64,000 nucleotides of DNA from Ascarosepion bandense (taxonomy: Eukaryota; Mollusca; Cephalopoda; Sepiida; Sepiidae). Location: positions 374,001 through 438,000 of the forward strand of contig JBBBDQ010000349.1 of NCBI GenBank assembly GCA_037127315.1, given 5' to 3'. The notes beneath the pieces were generated by a model that was given only the letters and a program-made list of their open reading frames with translations, had not been told where the DNA came from and made no database searches. Below, piece by piece: positions 29,730 through 39,889 of this stretch. How positions within the stretch are numbered: the stretch's first letter is position 1; each line of letters begins with the position of its first letter. The translations under genes and the position numbers were made by a program.

Positions 29730-30228
29730 GGTCTCCGTGTGAGGTAAATAAATTTTTTGAAACATTTATTGTCACGCCCATGTCACATAAGAGTTCTGCT
29801 GCTGGGGGGAAAAAGAAAAAAGTTTTTTCAAGTTTCTCTGCCGTTGTTTTCTCAGTTCACCATAGATCCTAACTGACAGTAATCTCATCTTATGTACTAT
29901 TATCGTCGCCTCTGAAGACTTGTTTATGGCCTCACCGACTGTCTCACCTATTCATAGCTATTATCCGTCAATGAACAACTAAGTAGTCCTTTTGTTTTAG
30001 ACTCCAAAAACAGAATAGATGGCTTTCTACACTGCTAAGTCACACCTACGCAAGATAACACTCGCACTTACGCGCGATCGTTCGTGCACACACACGGATC
30101 CAAATACACATATATACACACGCATGTATATATGAATGTGTTCGTAACGTAACGGTGAAAAAGATGCGAAAAAAAAGCGAATCAGCGAAACGAGTTCAAA
30201 TTTCGGCTAATTTCTCTCTCGCGGATGT
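29730..30228. other. Unassigned sequence
   Basis: No shared repeat or domain recognised. Confidence 0.35.
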
Positions 30229-30230
30229 GC

Positions 30231-30521
30231 GTTGTGGTGCAGTGGATATCGGCTAGGAAGGAAAAATCTGGGAGCCGAGTTCGAATTCTTGTTGAATTCC
30301 TTGCATTCACTTACGTGCAAATACCATTGGTAAAAGTATTAATCCATCTATTTCTTCCAGTTATGGGTTAAATAACAGAACAGATTGGGTTCTATAGCCT
30401 TGGCTGGTAACTAGTCTTACGTAGAAAGCAATGACAAACTAGTGCGTGATAATCTTCTGTCCAGTCAGTCATGTCTCTTTCGTGACATGATCGCCCAAGC
30501 GTGTATCACATATGGCACTTA
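30231..30521 (+). mobile_element. SINE-A, full-length copy
   Basis: Head with GTTGTGGTGCAGTGGATATC, B-box-like GAGTTCGAATTC, body with ATGGGTTAAATAACAG, hairpin CATGTCTC-TTTC-GTGACATG and tail GCACTTAGCTGAC. The best plus-strand copy. Confidence 0.85.
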
Positions 30522-30569
30522 GCTGACACTCTCTTTTATTTTATTCAAGTGCTTCTGAAAAATATATGA

Positions 30570-30660
30570 ACCCGTTATTCACCAGCTATGCATTAAACAG
30601 TAAGACAAGAGTGGGCTCTTTTGCTTTGGTTGGCAGCCAGTCTAAGAGTAGAAATAATCG
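30570..30660 (+). mobile_element. SINE-A body fragment, diverged
   Basis: ATTAAACAGTAAGACAAGAG and GGTTGGCAGCCAGTCTA match the middle of SINE-A. Confidence 0.5.
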
Positions 30661-30664
30661 CGTA

Positions 30665-31090
30665 ATGTCCATTTGTGTACTAATGTTCACCAAACACAAG
30701 ACACGAGAACTATGTAAGTTAGAGAATTAATGTTTGATATTGTAGAAACGCAAGAAAAGGCCAGATGTGAAACTCATACAAGAAGGATAATGGCTCTCCC
30801 TAGACTTGAAATGGTTAAGGTTGTAATGATTAAAAACATCCTCTCGGTTGTCGATTCCACAAATTAGCAGTTCTTAAAAGAAACTGAGTAGAGCTTACTC
30901 ATTACTAATGGAATAAAAAATAAAAGAGGTCATTCAGACTTGTATACTAGCGATATCCGAATTAATCAATAATAATCTAACCTGGATGAGACGAGGTGGG
31001 TTTCGTGGTTCAACACGAGAAACACAGTCGGCGTCGGATTCTAACCAGTACCGAGAGAATTATTTTCAAACTGTACATCCAGTACTATCT
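30665..31090. other. Unassigned sequence
   Basis: 31025-31090 contains GTCGGCGTCGGATTCT and CTGTACATCCAGTACTATC, shared with 29277-29356, so part of this is an unnamed repeat. Confidence 0.4.
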
Positions 31091-31138
<48 letters not shown>

Positions 31139-31149
31139 AGATAGTACTG

Positions 31150-31186
<37 letters not shown>

Positions 31187-31228
31187 ATTATATTATTATT
31201 ATTATTATTATATATATTATTTATTATT

Positions 31229-31292
<64 letters not shown>

Positions 31293-31329
31293 AGATAGTA
31301 CTGGATGTATATATATATATATATATATA

Positions 31330-31369
<40 letters not shown>

Positions 31370-31380
31370 TATTTATTATT

Positions 31381-31458
<78 letters not shown>
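31090..31458. repeat. Compound (TA)n/(ATT)n tract with three copies of a short unique motif
   Basis: Long TA runs with ATT blocks at about 31182-31210 and 31333-31366. ATCAAGATAGTACTGGATG occurs at about 31136-31154 and 31290-31308, and its reverse complement starts the tract at 31078-31096. The Tyr-Ile frames are artefacts. Confidence 0.9.
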
Positions 31459-31459
<1 letters not shown>

Positions 31460-31460
<1 letters not shown>

Positions 31461-31748
31461 GCGCGTGTGTTTTTGCTCTACGTCACTGCCTCTTGGTTAA
31501 TCCTTTTTGGTTAGTTTTGTATCGAGCACTTTTCTTTCTTTGTGGTTCGTTCCGTTTGAGGGTTTTTTTTTCTTTGCTGTGAAGTACTGTATGTATTGTC
31601 GGTGCTCCGCAGTTTTCCTTTTTTTTCCCCTCATTGTCCAAAGCTTTATAGCGGCGGACAATAACGGACTTAGATTCTGCCGGTTATTCGTGGTCCTTAA
31701 AAATTACTTGTGTAAGATTTTAAGATTTGGATACGTACAGAGTCGATT

Positions 31749-31760
<12 letters not shown>
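31460..31760. other. Unassigned sequence
   Basis: A 119-codon frame (31507-31866) runs into microsatellite and foldback DNA and is Phe-rich. Not credible as a gene. Confidence 0.35.
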
Positions 31761-31787
<27 letters not shown>

Positions 31788-31792
<5 letters not shown>

Positions 31793-31939
31793 AAATAAAT
31801 TTCGATTTTCAAATTTCGATGTTCAAATCAGTTGTATGGCCATTTCTACATGAAATCCCTAAGTGATATTTCTCTCATGGATTTCATGTAGAAATGGACA
31901 TACAACTGATTTGATAATCGAAATTTGTTTTATTTTATA
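31788..31939. repeat. Foldback with about 60-bp arms
   Basis: The left arm contains ATCAGTTGTATGGCC and CATTTCTACATGAAATCC; the right arm contains GGATTTCATGTAGAAATG and CATACAACTGAT. The outer ends pair as ATAAAATAAA/TTTTATTTTAT. The loop is about 20 bases. An approximate MITE or foldback element. Confidence 0.8.
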
Positions 31940-31944
31940 ATTGG

Positions 31945-32323
31945 TCTGTAATTTAAATATTAATTACATTGAGCCCTCCACCTTGATTATTTTTTAATAT
32001 TAATGTAATTAGTGTTAATTAGGATCGGGTCACTGGAATTTACTTTCCTTATAAAAAATAATATATATGTTTCTCTAAAACAAAATTTATAAGTATTATT
32101 AAAGATAGGTTTACGTTTACAAATATTTAAAACAATCTGTCGCTTTCTACGTCACGTGATGTAAACAATCTCTCGGACGAATGCTCTCGCAAAAACGTTT
32201 CTAATTTCAATTGTAAAATCATTTTTTCTGATGAAAGGCCGAGGAGGGTCTGAAATATCAAATATAATAGAAATAAATAAATACTGACAAAAAATACATT
32301 CTTAAACTTACTACTTTTTAGTA

Positions 32324-32325
<2 letters not shown>
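31945..32325. other. Unassigned A+T-rich sequence
   Basis: No recognisable feature. It ends at a (TA)n run (32329-32373). Confidence 0.35.
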
Positions 32326-32376
<51 letters not shown>

Positions 32377-32431
32377 TCCGACTGACACCAAATCGGTCGA
32401 GTTCCGATCCCGGCCAGAAGCAAGTGGATAT

Positions 32432-32486
32432 GTCTAGCCACACTGATGAGCTGTGATACAGCGAAACGGGCTTGTATGTGGATGAC
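32432..32486 (+). ncRNA. Type I hammerhead ribozyme, upstream unit
   Basis: Helix I strand GTCTAGCCACA, CTGATGA (32443-32449), helix II GCTGT-GAT-ACAGC (five pairs), GAAAC (32463-32467), loop III GGCT with A-U, C-G and G-U pairs, GTA ending at 32476, then TGTGGATGAC closing helix I by five consecutive pairs. Predicted cleavage is after 32476. All core positions of the CUGANGA/GAAA consensus are kept, so it should be active. Confidence 0.8.
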
Positions 32487-32744
32487 TAATATATTATGCT
32501 CTCATTACGATTGAGCCTCTCTGGAGAAGAAAATTTTAAAAACAGTTTCCACTTCGGCTATAATGTGTGACTCTTCAGAAATGAATTGAGTTCTCTCGGT
32601 GACTGGCGTCTGTATACACTGCTTATATACAAGACGTTAAAATGTCCCTTCTCCGGTGCCATGCGACGATGGCTTAGGGAGTAGAGACTCCGACTGACAC
32701 CACGTCGATCGAGTTTCGATCCCAGCCAGAAACCAAGTGGTTAT

Positions 32745-32799
32745 ATCTAGCTACACTGATGAGTTGCGATACAGCGAAACGGGCTTGTATGTGGATGTC
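32745..32799 (+). ncRNA. Type I hammerhead ribozyme, downstream unit
   Basis: CTGATGA at 32756-32762, GAAAC at 32776-32780, GTA ending at 32789. Helix II is weaker than in the upstream unit (GTTGC against ACAGC, one wobble and one mismatch). Helix I pairs at its base, with CTACA against TGTGG. Confidence 0.7.
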
Positions 32800-32839
32800 T
32801 AATATATACATTTTACTTATTTCAGCACAAACAGAATAA

Positions 32840-33140
32840 GGCGGTTACAATGAAAGAAAAGCCTAGTTACCGGCTGTTTTGAAGAAAGGATAAAATATGA
32901 ACGAGATATCGAGTTGATAAAAGATGGAAATTGACATTGCATTTAAATGTTCGGAGAGTGTAGCTATCAAAGAAGTAAGTAAACGGAAGGGAGTTCCATG
33001 AGCGGAAAGTGCAATAAAAGAAACTGTTGAAGTAGAAGAGATTGTTACATTTAACTATTTCGATGGTAGAAGAATGTGACCTAGCATGGCACCTGGTATA
33101 AGCACAAAAATTATTGTGGATAAGCAGGATTTTCAATAAA
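32840..33140 (-). pseudogene. Jockey-like LINE C-terminal fragment
   Basis: The minus-strand frame 32867-33136 reads FNSFFYCTFRSWNSLPFTYF, then TLRTFKCNVNFHLLS, the conserved C-terminal block of the Jockey-like family here. The 3' tail differs from the 24195 type and matches 29425-29590, so two subfamilies exist. Confidence 0.65.
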
Positions 33141-33189
33141 GTGTTGGCTAATTGTAGAATTCAACGGCGACTGATTTGCTCATGCTAAA

Positions 33190-33450
33190 CCACGTTGGCC
33201 ACCTCGAGGTGGTGTAATGGTTAGCAAGCTTACCTCGCTAGAACCGTTACAATTTTGTAGTGAGTTTGATCCTCACTGGGTGTTCAATGCTTTCAGCCTT
33301 GTGCCACATCTAAACTGCGCTTAGAAAATCACCATGTTAAACAACATAGCTCACCCCCTCTTATCCAAATTGTAATATGCTGTTTGATTCTTGCAGCCAG
33401 GCGTAAGCTGGTTCACCCCATAAAATCAGCATCGTACCGACATTTCAAAT
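33190..33450 (+). mobile_element. tRNA-derived SINE, third family (SINE-B)
   Basis: A tRNA-like start with A-box-like TGGTGTAATGGTTAGCAAG (33211-33229) and B-box-like GAGTTTGATCCTC (33264-33276), then an unrelated body with TGCTGTTTGATTCTTGCAG and AAGCTGGTTCACCCC. Only one copy in the window. Confidence 0.65.
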
Positions 33451-33454
33451 AATA

Positions 33455-33845
33455 AACAACAAAACCAATAGAAAATAGGTGAACTTTATCCCTCTCAAAA
33501 GAAGGAAAAATGCATCTAGTAAAGAAATTAACCCTTAATTTGGTGGCCTAACAAAACTTAGAAATGTAAAATAAGAATAAAAAAGATCTAATTGACGATT
33601 CTTCCAATCCAATAAAATCTTAAGGGAATAGAACATTTTCATGACCATATATAGGAGGAGAGTTTAAGTATGTAAAATTTACGTTTGGATAGACATTATG
33701 AAGGGGGATGTGTTTTATCTTACATACACCCCACTCTAACTAACAAGGAGATAAATATTCGATGCACGATGAAGAAATGTATTGATTAAATTCGTTCTCA
33801 TAACTCTTGTTAAAAAAAAGTTCCTAACAATATAAAAGCCAGTAA
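33455..33845. other. Unassigned A+T-rich sequence
   Basis: No recognisable feature. A (TA)n run follows at 33847-33886. Confidence 0.35.
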
Positions 33846-33887
<42 letters not shown>

Positions 33888-33920
33888 CATAGTGATGATC
33901 CACGTATAATGTCTTATTAT

Positions 33921-33964
33921 GGTTTTTTGACAGTATTTGTTTAAACAAATACTGTCAAAAAACC
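33921..33964. repeat. Perfect 44-bp palindrome
   Basis: The left half GGTTTTTTGACAGTATTTG..TTT and the right half AAA..CAAATACTGTCAAAAAACC are exact inverted copies with no spacer; the centre is TTTAAA at 33940-33945. Perfect spacer-free palindromes of this length are unstable in many cloning hosts. Confidence 0.95.
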
Positions 33965-34029
33965 CATTTTTAAACTCAAAACGTTTTAATATTCTTTCCT
34001 ATATATATATATATATTTATACATATATA

Positions 34030-34245
34030 TATATATTCACGCACTTACGCATCGTTCATTCAGTAATTAATTTGAACACCCTTGGCTACTGAAGTGTATT
34101 TACATTGTGTGTATAGCATCAAGAATTAGAATCGCCGACTGATGTCTGTTCAATCGAGTTTCAATCCTGGGTAGAAGCAATCGGATGTCTAACCGTAGCG
34201 ATGAGCTGTGATGCAACGAAACAAGACTGTCTGCGAATGACTATG

Positions 34246-34246
<1 letters not shown>
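34030..34246 (+). mobile_element. Hammerhead SINE, subfamily 2, decayed copy
   Basis: tRNA-like head TAGAATCGCCGACTG and B-box-like GAGTTTCAATCCT. The core at 34187-34242 has GCGATGA instead of CTGATGA and a broken helix II but keeps GAAAC, GTC and most of helix I. Predicted inactive. Confidence 0.7.

Positions 34247-34328
<82 letters not shown>
34246..34328. repeat. (TA)n-(GT)n-(TA)n compound microsatellite
   Basis: Simple repeats after the SINE tail. Confidence 0.95.
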
Positions 34329-34349
34329 TTTTATATATTAAATTAAAAA

Positions 34350-34552
34350 AAAGATCATATAGGTAAAGTCTCCCAAAACAGATCTTACAAATATTAATTC
34401 TATTAATAATAAAAATGATCCAGATGGATGGCTCGATGTAAATAGTTTTATTTATTTACAGAATCAAATATGTATATTATATTTAAAAAATTACGAATCC
34501 TACATTCGTTGAATAGCACTTTCAGCAAGAAAATTCTCGCTTCTTTAGCATA
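34350..34552 (+). repeat. Unclassified interspersed repeat U2, copy 1
   Basis: Matches 52628-52835: AAATGATCCAGATGG, GGCTCGATGTAAATAG, then TTTCAGCAAGAAAATTCTCG and CGCTTCTTTAGCA. No coding potential seen. Confidence 0.6.
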
Positions 34553-34574
34553 TATATATATATATATATATATC

Positions 34575-35262
34575 AGAATTCAAAAACGATATTTTAATGG
34601 GTAAACGTTTTTAGTCGAAATCCTTCATTATTTAGAAATTCTGAAATTGACATCTACCGGCCTTATTAAAGAAAATGTATCTCTCATTGAGCCTGTATTT
34701 AATTTTTCACTGGAAACCAGGTTTTAGCAAAGTGTACTCATAACGTTTCAATAATTTTAACTTTTGTATATAAGAAACAATGACTTACTCTGACGGTCTA
34801 GACAATTATTTTCGCTATAATTTACCTTATACATAGTACCGTAATTTCCACATGCTTCTTTTATAAATATGTTCGTGGTAATTGCTCTGATAAGCTTTCC
34901 TCTTTGTTCCATCAACTTCCCCGATTTAAACATAGTACTTGACTGGCTAGGTTTCATCATTTCATTTTGAAAATTTCTAGATGTAGTTCTATGCCTACAG
35001 TTTCTTCTCTCGCACGTCTCGCTGAGATTCCGTTCTAAAAAACTTAAGATTCCGTTTCAATGAACTTGAGAATCCTTTCCAATCAATTTGAGATCCGTTT
35101 GCTGTAAAATAATCCTTGGCTTGTTGTAAAATGATTAAAAAATAAGTGAGAAGAAATGCGTTTTCAAAATCAATTTTATAGTCATCAGAAAGATAGATAT
35201 ATATATATTCCCCAGGTCTTCATCGATGACTAGGAAGACCTTTTCCTCTTTATTCTTCTCGA

Positions 35263-35316
<54 letters not shown>

Positions 35317-35480
35317 TGCCTTAAACAATAATGACGTCATTGTGCGAACCTAAGGAACCTTTCAACCAACACTTTTCAAAGATCTTAGTTGGCATTATTG
35401 TTAATAATAAAGTTGGACACAGGAAAAACAACAAACGTTTACTTACAAAAACGGGGAAAAGAAGGACCTCGTTTAAAATT
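34575..35480. other. Unassigned sequence with (CA)n/(TA)n
   Basis: A 67-codon minus-strand frame at 34757-34960 has no recognised domain. Three short copies of a TTGAGAATCCGTTT-like phrase occur at 35020-35110. (CA)n and (TA)n at 35264-35317. Confidence 0.35.
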
Positions 35481-35482
35481 TA

Positions 35483-36072
35483 ATTTTTAATCAAAATAAT
35501 TAAAATGTAAGGGAGGTGTAAATACACAGCTCCATAAGAGTGATAAACTCGAAAAATATAACACTCACAGACCTCCCAATAGTTGTAAGGAGGGAATAAA
35601 CCGTTCTTTCTCCCTGCACAGGCTCGACTGGTGAATCTTAAGACAAACAGCTTCTAACACTCGTGAATAATAAGCTGAACAAGCACTTTGCAGGACAGGA
35701 AACCATGTGTCCTCATACCGAGAAGCGCACTCATTATTGTCGAGGAAATTCTGACCTATTGCTGATCCCAGAACCGCCTGAGTTACCTTTATAGAGCGTT
35801 AAGGGTTACCCGAAAAGATGACGTGCTGCGAAACTCGTGTCTCCAGCCTGCGATTGGTTCGTTCTATGTAAACCGCATCACAGCGGCTTTCGAATTGATA
35901 AACAACAAAATTTCTGTGAAAATAGGACAACCTATCTTTAGTAAAGAAAGGAAACGCAGTTCTAGTTTGAAAGACAGCGCGTATTTGAGTGTTATATTTT
36001 TTCAATTTTATCACTCTTATAGAACTGTATATTTACACCCTCATCACATTTTAATTATTTTGATTAAAAATC
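35483..36072 (-). mobile_element. PLE endonuclease segment with 85-bp inverted flanks
   Basis: The outer 85 bp are inverted copies (ATTTTTAATCAAAATAATTA at the left, its complement at the right; TAAGAGTGATAAA inside). Between them the minus strand reads VVYQFESRCDAVYIERTNRRLETRVSQHV, the Y-x-F..C-D-x-x-Y-I-x-x-T..L-x-x-R-x-x-x-H pattern of PLE GIY-YIG nucleases (YIE where YIG is usual), then SAIGQNFLDNNEC and FPVLQSACSAYYSRVLEAVCL, with the Leu-Glu-Ala segment. This is another PLE lineage than at 12895 and 26840. The flanks resemble PLE pseudo-LTRs in inverted order. Confidence 0.6.
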
Positions 36073-36079
36073 AAATATT

Positions 36080-36114
<35 letters not shown>

Positions 36115-36116
<2 letters not shown>

Positions 36117-37400
36117 TATCAGTATAACCCGGAGTTGATCGAGTGTAATGGAAGCTTTAAAACTAATCCATGGTTCTAGAGTTCAGACTCTTTAGACGTT
36201 GGCACGAAAGACTCAAAGCAATAGTTGTTTCCAAAAGCGAAACGTTAGATTAAAAATAAATCAATGGATGTAAGTCAAATTTGGATTTCCGGTATCGATG
36301 TCAAATAAGTTTTCCGACGCAAACTGAATTTTGAAGGCTAAATAAGTCCTCTGAGTAAATGGTATCATGGCTGATACTAATAACTACAATTATACCTACT
36401 TAGAGCCAAACTCGAAGCAAAAACTAAAATAAAATGGCTGGAAAACTGATTTTGATCAGACCCGGTAGGATATCGGGGTATCGATTTCCAATATCGGAGT
36501 CAAATAAGTCATCGAAAGACAAACTAAACTAAGTAATTTATGAAAACGTATCGTACCTATCGGGAAGAAAATTGGAGAAAATGAGCCATATTCATGGCTG
36601 AATATCGGTTTTTGATCAGATTTGATAGAATATCAGGGGTATCGATTTCCGATATCGGGGAAAACGTCTCGTCGGAGACGATCTACTAATGTTTGAGACT
36701 AAAAACAATAATTTTACCAAGTTAGAGCAAATTCTGCAGCAAGAACGACGATAAAACGCTGAAATCCTGATCTTAATCAGACCTGATCGGATATCGGGGT
36801 ATCGATTTTCGATATCGAAGGAAATTGGAAAAAATGATTAGCCCATGACCTGACAGGAAGACTAAAGAATATTTGTGTGAATTTTAGTGAGAATCGGATA
36901 AACATTGTGAGTTTGTATAAAGGAGTTACAGACAGACAGAGAGACAGACACACACACAAACATCTTGCATTTATATATATACTAGCAGGATAGCCACGCG
37001 TTGGTCGGGGTGTAATGAAAGCTTTAAAACTAATCCATAGTCCTGTAGCAAATTCTCTTTGGACGTTAGCACGAAAGACTAAAAAGCAATAGCTGTTTCC
37101 AGTCAAAGCAAAACCGTAGATTGAAAGAAAAATGAATAAGAAATCAGAAAAAATACGTAGCCTATGACCGGACTGGAAGCCTTAAGAATATTTGTGTGAG
37201 GTTTAGAGAGAATCAGATAAAAATTGCGGATTTGTATAAAGGACATGCAGACAGACAGCCAAACACACACACACAAACATCTTGCTTTATATATATATAT
37301 ATATACTAGCAGTAGAACCCCACGTTGCTCGGGTGTAATGAAAGCTTCAAAAGTAATCTATGATCCTAGAACTCAGACTCTTTGGACGTTGACACTAAAA
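36115..37400 (-). mobile_element. Helitron fragments with three successive 3' ends
   Basis: 3'-end segments of the 16649 family start at about 36115 (ACTATCAG, mutated), 36982 (CTAGCAG) and 37304 (CTAGCAG), each followed on the plus strand by GTGTAATG[A/G]AAGCTT and preceded by CATCTTGC plus (TA)n. Inner parts repeat GATATCGGGGTATCGAT-like blocks. No complete 5' end seen. Tandem Helitron ends can arise when replication reads past a terminus (inference). Confidence 0.65.
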
Positions 37401-37845
37401 ACGTAGGTTGTTGAACCTTGATCTCGAACTTATCCAACAACACAACCAGCATGCAATGCAAAAAGAAACTAAAGCTTTCACTGAACGTTAGTCTCACTTC
37501 ACACTTTCTCTCACTGCACCATGCTTGCTGGTCTGAACTTCGTGGACTCGCTCGACGAATGCGACAGGTTCTTTCTCCAATTGCATCTTGTTGCTAAGAC
37601 ACGGCAGTTTTGGATCTAACCTCCGCAATGTACGGTACTGTTATCTGTCAGACTATTCACCTGATCCGTAGAAAAGGAAAATTAGTCCTGTTAGTAATTT
37701 TAACCGTCCTTAGACTATTAATAAATCGGCCCCATGTAGACAGAGAGCTTAAATGTGTCTTAATATCTTAAAGTTCTGAAACAGTACTTAAAATTTCACG
37801 CAGCACGTGTCATAAATTCAATTTTGACCACCCTGGTTACTTAGG
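37400..37845. other. Unassigned sequence
   Basis: No recognised domain. It is the left flank of the LTR element. Confidence 0.35.
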
Positions 37846-38114
37846 TGTTATGAAGAAACACACCTATTCCTCAGATAATGGACTCTCCCTTCTATATTAA
37901 TAAGAGTTAACGGGAGGTTCATAGGAATCTTTAGACTTCTCTTGGAGTTCAGTAGAACTACTAGGCAGTTGATATTAGTCGGCATTTAGCCGAATACTAA
38001 GGAGTCAGCTTTCAGTGGAAGATTACCAAGTTCCTAATATTTTGGATACGTTAAGCTGATTCGCAACCGACATTGCACGATTATAACCTTCAGTGCGAAA
38101 ACTACTCCACAACA
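37846..38114 (+). repeat. 5' LTR
   Basis: 269 bp, TGTTATGAAG to CCACAACA. It contains TAATAAGAGTTAAC and ACTAAGGAGTCAGC, shared with the 3' LTR and the solo LTR at 19977. Confidence 0.85.
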
Positions 38115-38560
38115 TAATTGGCGACGAATATCTACGAATTCAATCTGAAGAGGAGAGAAAACTTGTTTTTTCTCAAGGCAAAAGTCACTACAACCAAACA
38201 GAAATTTTGCGAGGTCACACAGAGTAGGAGAGAAAAATTTCTACTCTCACGCCAAAGAAATTTGGTAAATAAAGATTACCAACACGACAGTTGGCTGAAG
38301 AAAATTGCAAAATTACGAATACTTTGACAACAAGATCTCGAAGTTACAAAGCAACAAAATGTTTGCTCAGAAGACTTCAAAAACCGTTGAGTAGAGAAAA
38401 AAGACAATTTTTGTGCAACGATATTCGCACACGTAAAAAAAGTAAATAAATATATATATTGTTGTATTTTCAATATACAGTTGCTCAATAGGTCACGAAT
38501 TACGAATTCGTCTGACCCCTCCCCTCAACAACATAAGACGTGGTATAAATTTCTTGCATA

Positions 38561-39375
38561 AAAATGAAGGAGTTTAAAGGTTTATTCCAGGATTTTTAAA
38601 ATTCTAGGCAGAACAGCAAGCAACAATTCTAGAACAGCAAACTAAATTCCAGAAGCAAAGTCAGGAGAAAATTTTCGACAAGTAATTAAAATCTCAACAA
38701 AATCTGGTACAGATGCTAATGGAATTTCAAAAGAAAATTCTGGATGTAACTAAGAAAAGAGAAGAGAACAATATTCAAAATTCTTTTCCAGAGAATACAG
38801 TTTGGAACTCGATCGAGACTTTCATTACAAGACAGACGAAGAAGTAACTTTCGTGGATTATTAAAAAATACACAGACGTGTATGCCGTAGACTGCTATTC
38901 AGGATCAGAAAAAAGAAGGTGAGACTTCTTCTAAATAAGTTAGGAACGTCTGAACATAGTAAAATGGTAAATTATATTTTACCTAGAAAGACCTGTGATT
39001 TAAAGTTTACCGAGGCGGTAAATATATTAACGGAACGTTTCAGTAAGAAAACATCTCTGTTTTCCCCAAGAGGTAGAAATGTTTGAATTTAAATAAGGAG
39101 GACGAACAAGATTACATAACATATGCAGCAAATGTAAACAAGCATTGCGAAGAATTTAAGCTGGCCGATTTGAGTGCAGACAATTTCAAGTGCTTGGTAT
39201 TCGTTCAGGGCCTCGTATCAGAAAAAGGTGCAGATATGAGAAATATGGTACTGACGAAATTAGAAACGTCTCAAATATTACAGTACAGGATTTGGCAGAG
39301 CAATGTACAAAACAGGTTAGCGTAAAAGAAAAAATGCAAAAAAGATTGAACAGTCTGGCGTTTCACACATAAAGA
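38561..39375 (+). pseudogene. Gag remnant of the Ty3/gypsy element
   Basis: Begins about ATGAAGGAGTTTAAAGG (38564) and is broken by many stops. The clearest part, 39083-39325, reads EDEQDYITYAANVNKHCEEF, then FKCLVFVQGLVSEKGADMR. This resembles the capsid region of invertebrate gypsy Gag, where a Y-A..V-N..C-E-x-F block precedes F-K-C-L-x-F-V-x-G-L. No zinc knuckle is recognisable after it. Confidence 0.6.
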
Positions 39376-39540
39376 AAGTACGGTACAAAGAAGAAAGTCA
39401 GTACAACAACAACAACAAAAAATATTAAAATTGCAGATCATCAAACGAAAATATTAGGAACAAAAATCTTTCAACAATGAGACACAAAAGCTCGCAATGC
39501 AAAGTAAGAAATAAAGACGTCCAATCAAATTGAAGACGGA

Positions 39541-39835
39541 ATAACGAGAAAATTCGTTACAGTCGAGATAAAAATGCAACTCAACACGGGGTTGTATCTG
39601 TCTATTGTAAATCTAAATACGTGGAATAATTTGGGGAAACCAACGTTAATTAAAACGAATAAAATCGCGTGGTCAGTGACGGGTGAAAAGATACTGTTCA
39701 TCGGAGAATTTGTCACAAACGTCACATTAAATAAAAAATGGGAAAAGTCAGAATATTCGTCATCGAAATACCACAAATTTATTTGGTACAAATTGGATAA
39801 CGGAATTCCAATTATGGGATCTACCAATTAATTCT
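39541..39835 (+). pseudogene. Aspartic protease remnant of the Ty3/gypsy element
   Basis: A frame of 85 codons from 39574 begins MQLNTGLYLSIVNLNTW. The family active site is D-T-G-S/A; here it is N-T-G-L, so the catalytic Asp is replaced. It is followed by FIGEFVTNVTLN, the usual second strand region. Confidence 0.6.
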
Positions 39836-39889
39836 TTTTGTCATAAGGTAGAAAGCTTAAACAACGAGGCAAAAAAACTCATAAGTAAA

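Larger units (their letters stand above)
32374..32808 (+). mobile_element. Hammerhead SINE, subfamily 1, tandem dimer
   Basis: Two ribozymes 313 nt apart bound one complete unit (32477-32789); a partial unit lies upstream. Each unit holds, in order, TAATATATTATGCTCTCATT, AAACAGTTTCCACTTC, GGTGACTGGCG, a tRNA-like head with A-box-like TGGCTTAGGGAGTAG (about 32672-32686) and B-box-like GAGTTTCGATCCC (about 32711-32723), then the hammerhead. A (TA)n run precedes it. The head suggests Pol III transcription and the tandem ribozymes suggest processing to unit length (inferred). The layout resembles animal retrozymes. Confidence 0.8.

Noticed and set aside
31090..31582. Long Tyr-Ile frames of 100-143 codons
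   Set aside because: Translation of (TA)n and (ATT)n tracts.
33211..33280. Possible functional tRNA gene
   Set aside because: A-box-like and B-box-like text is present, but the acceptor and anticodon stems do not close, and an unrelated body follows as in a SINE.
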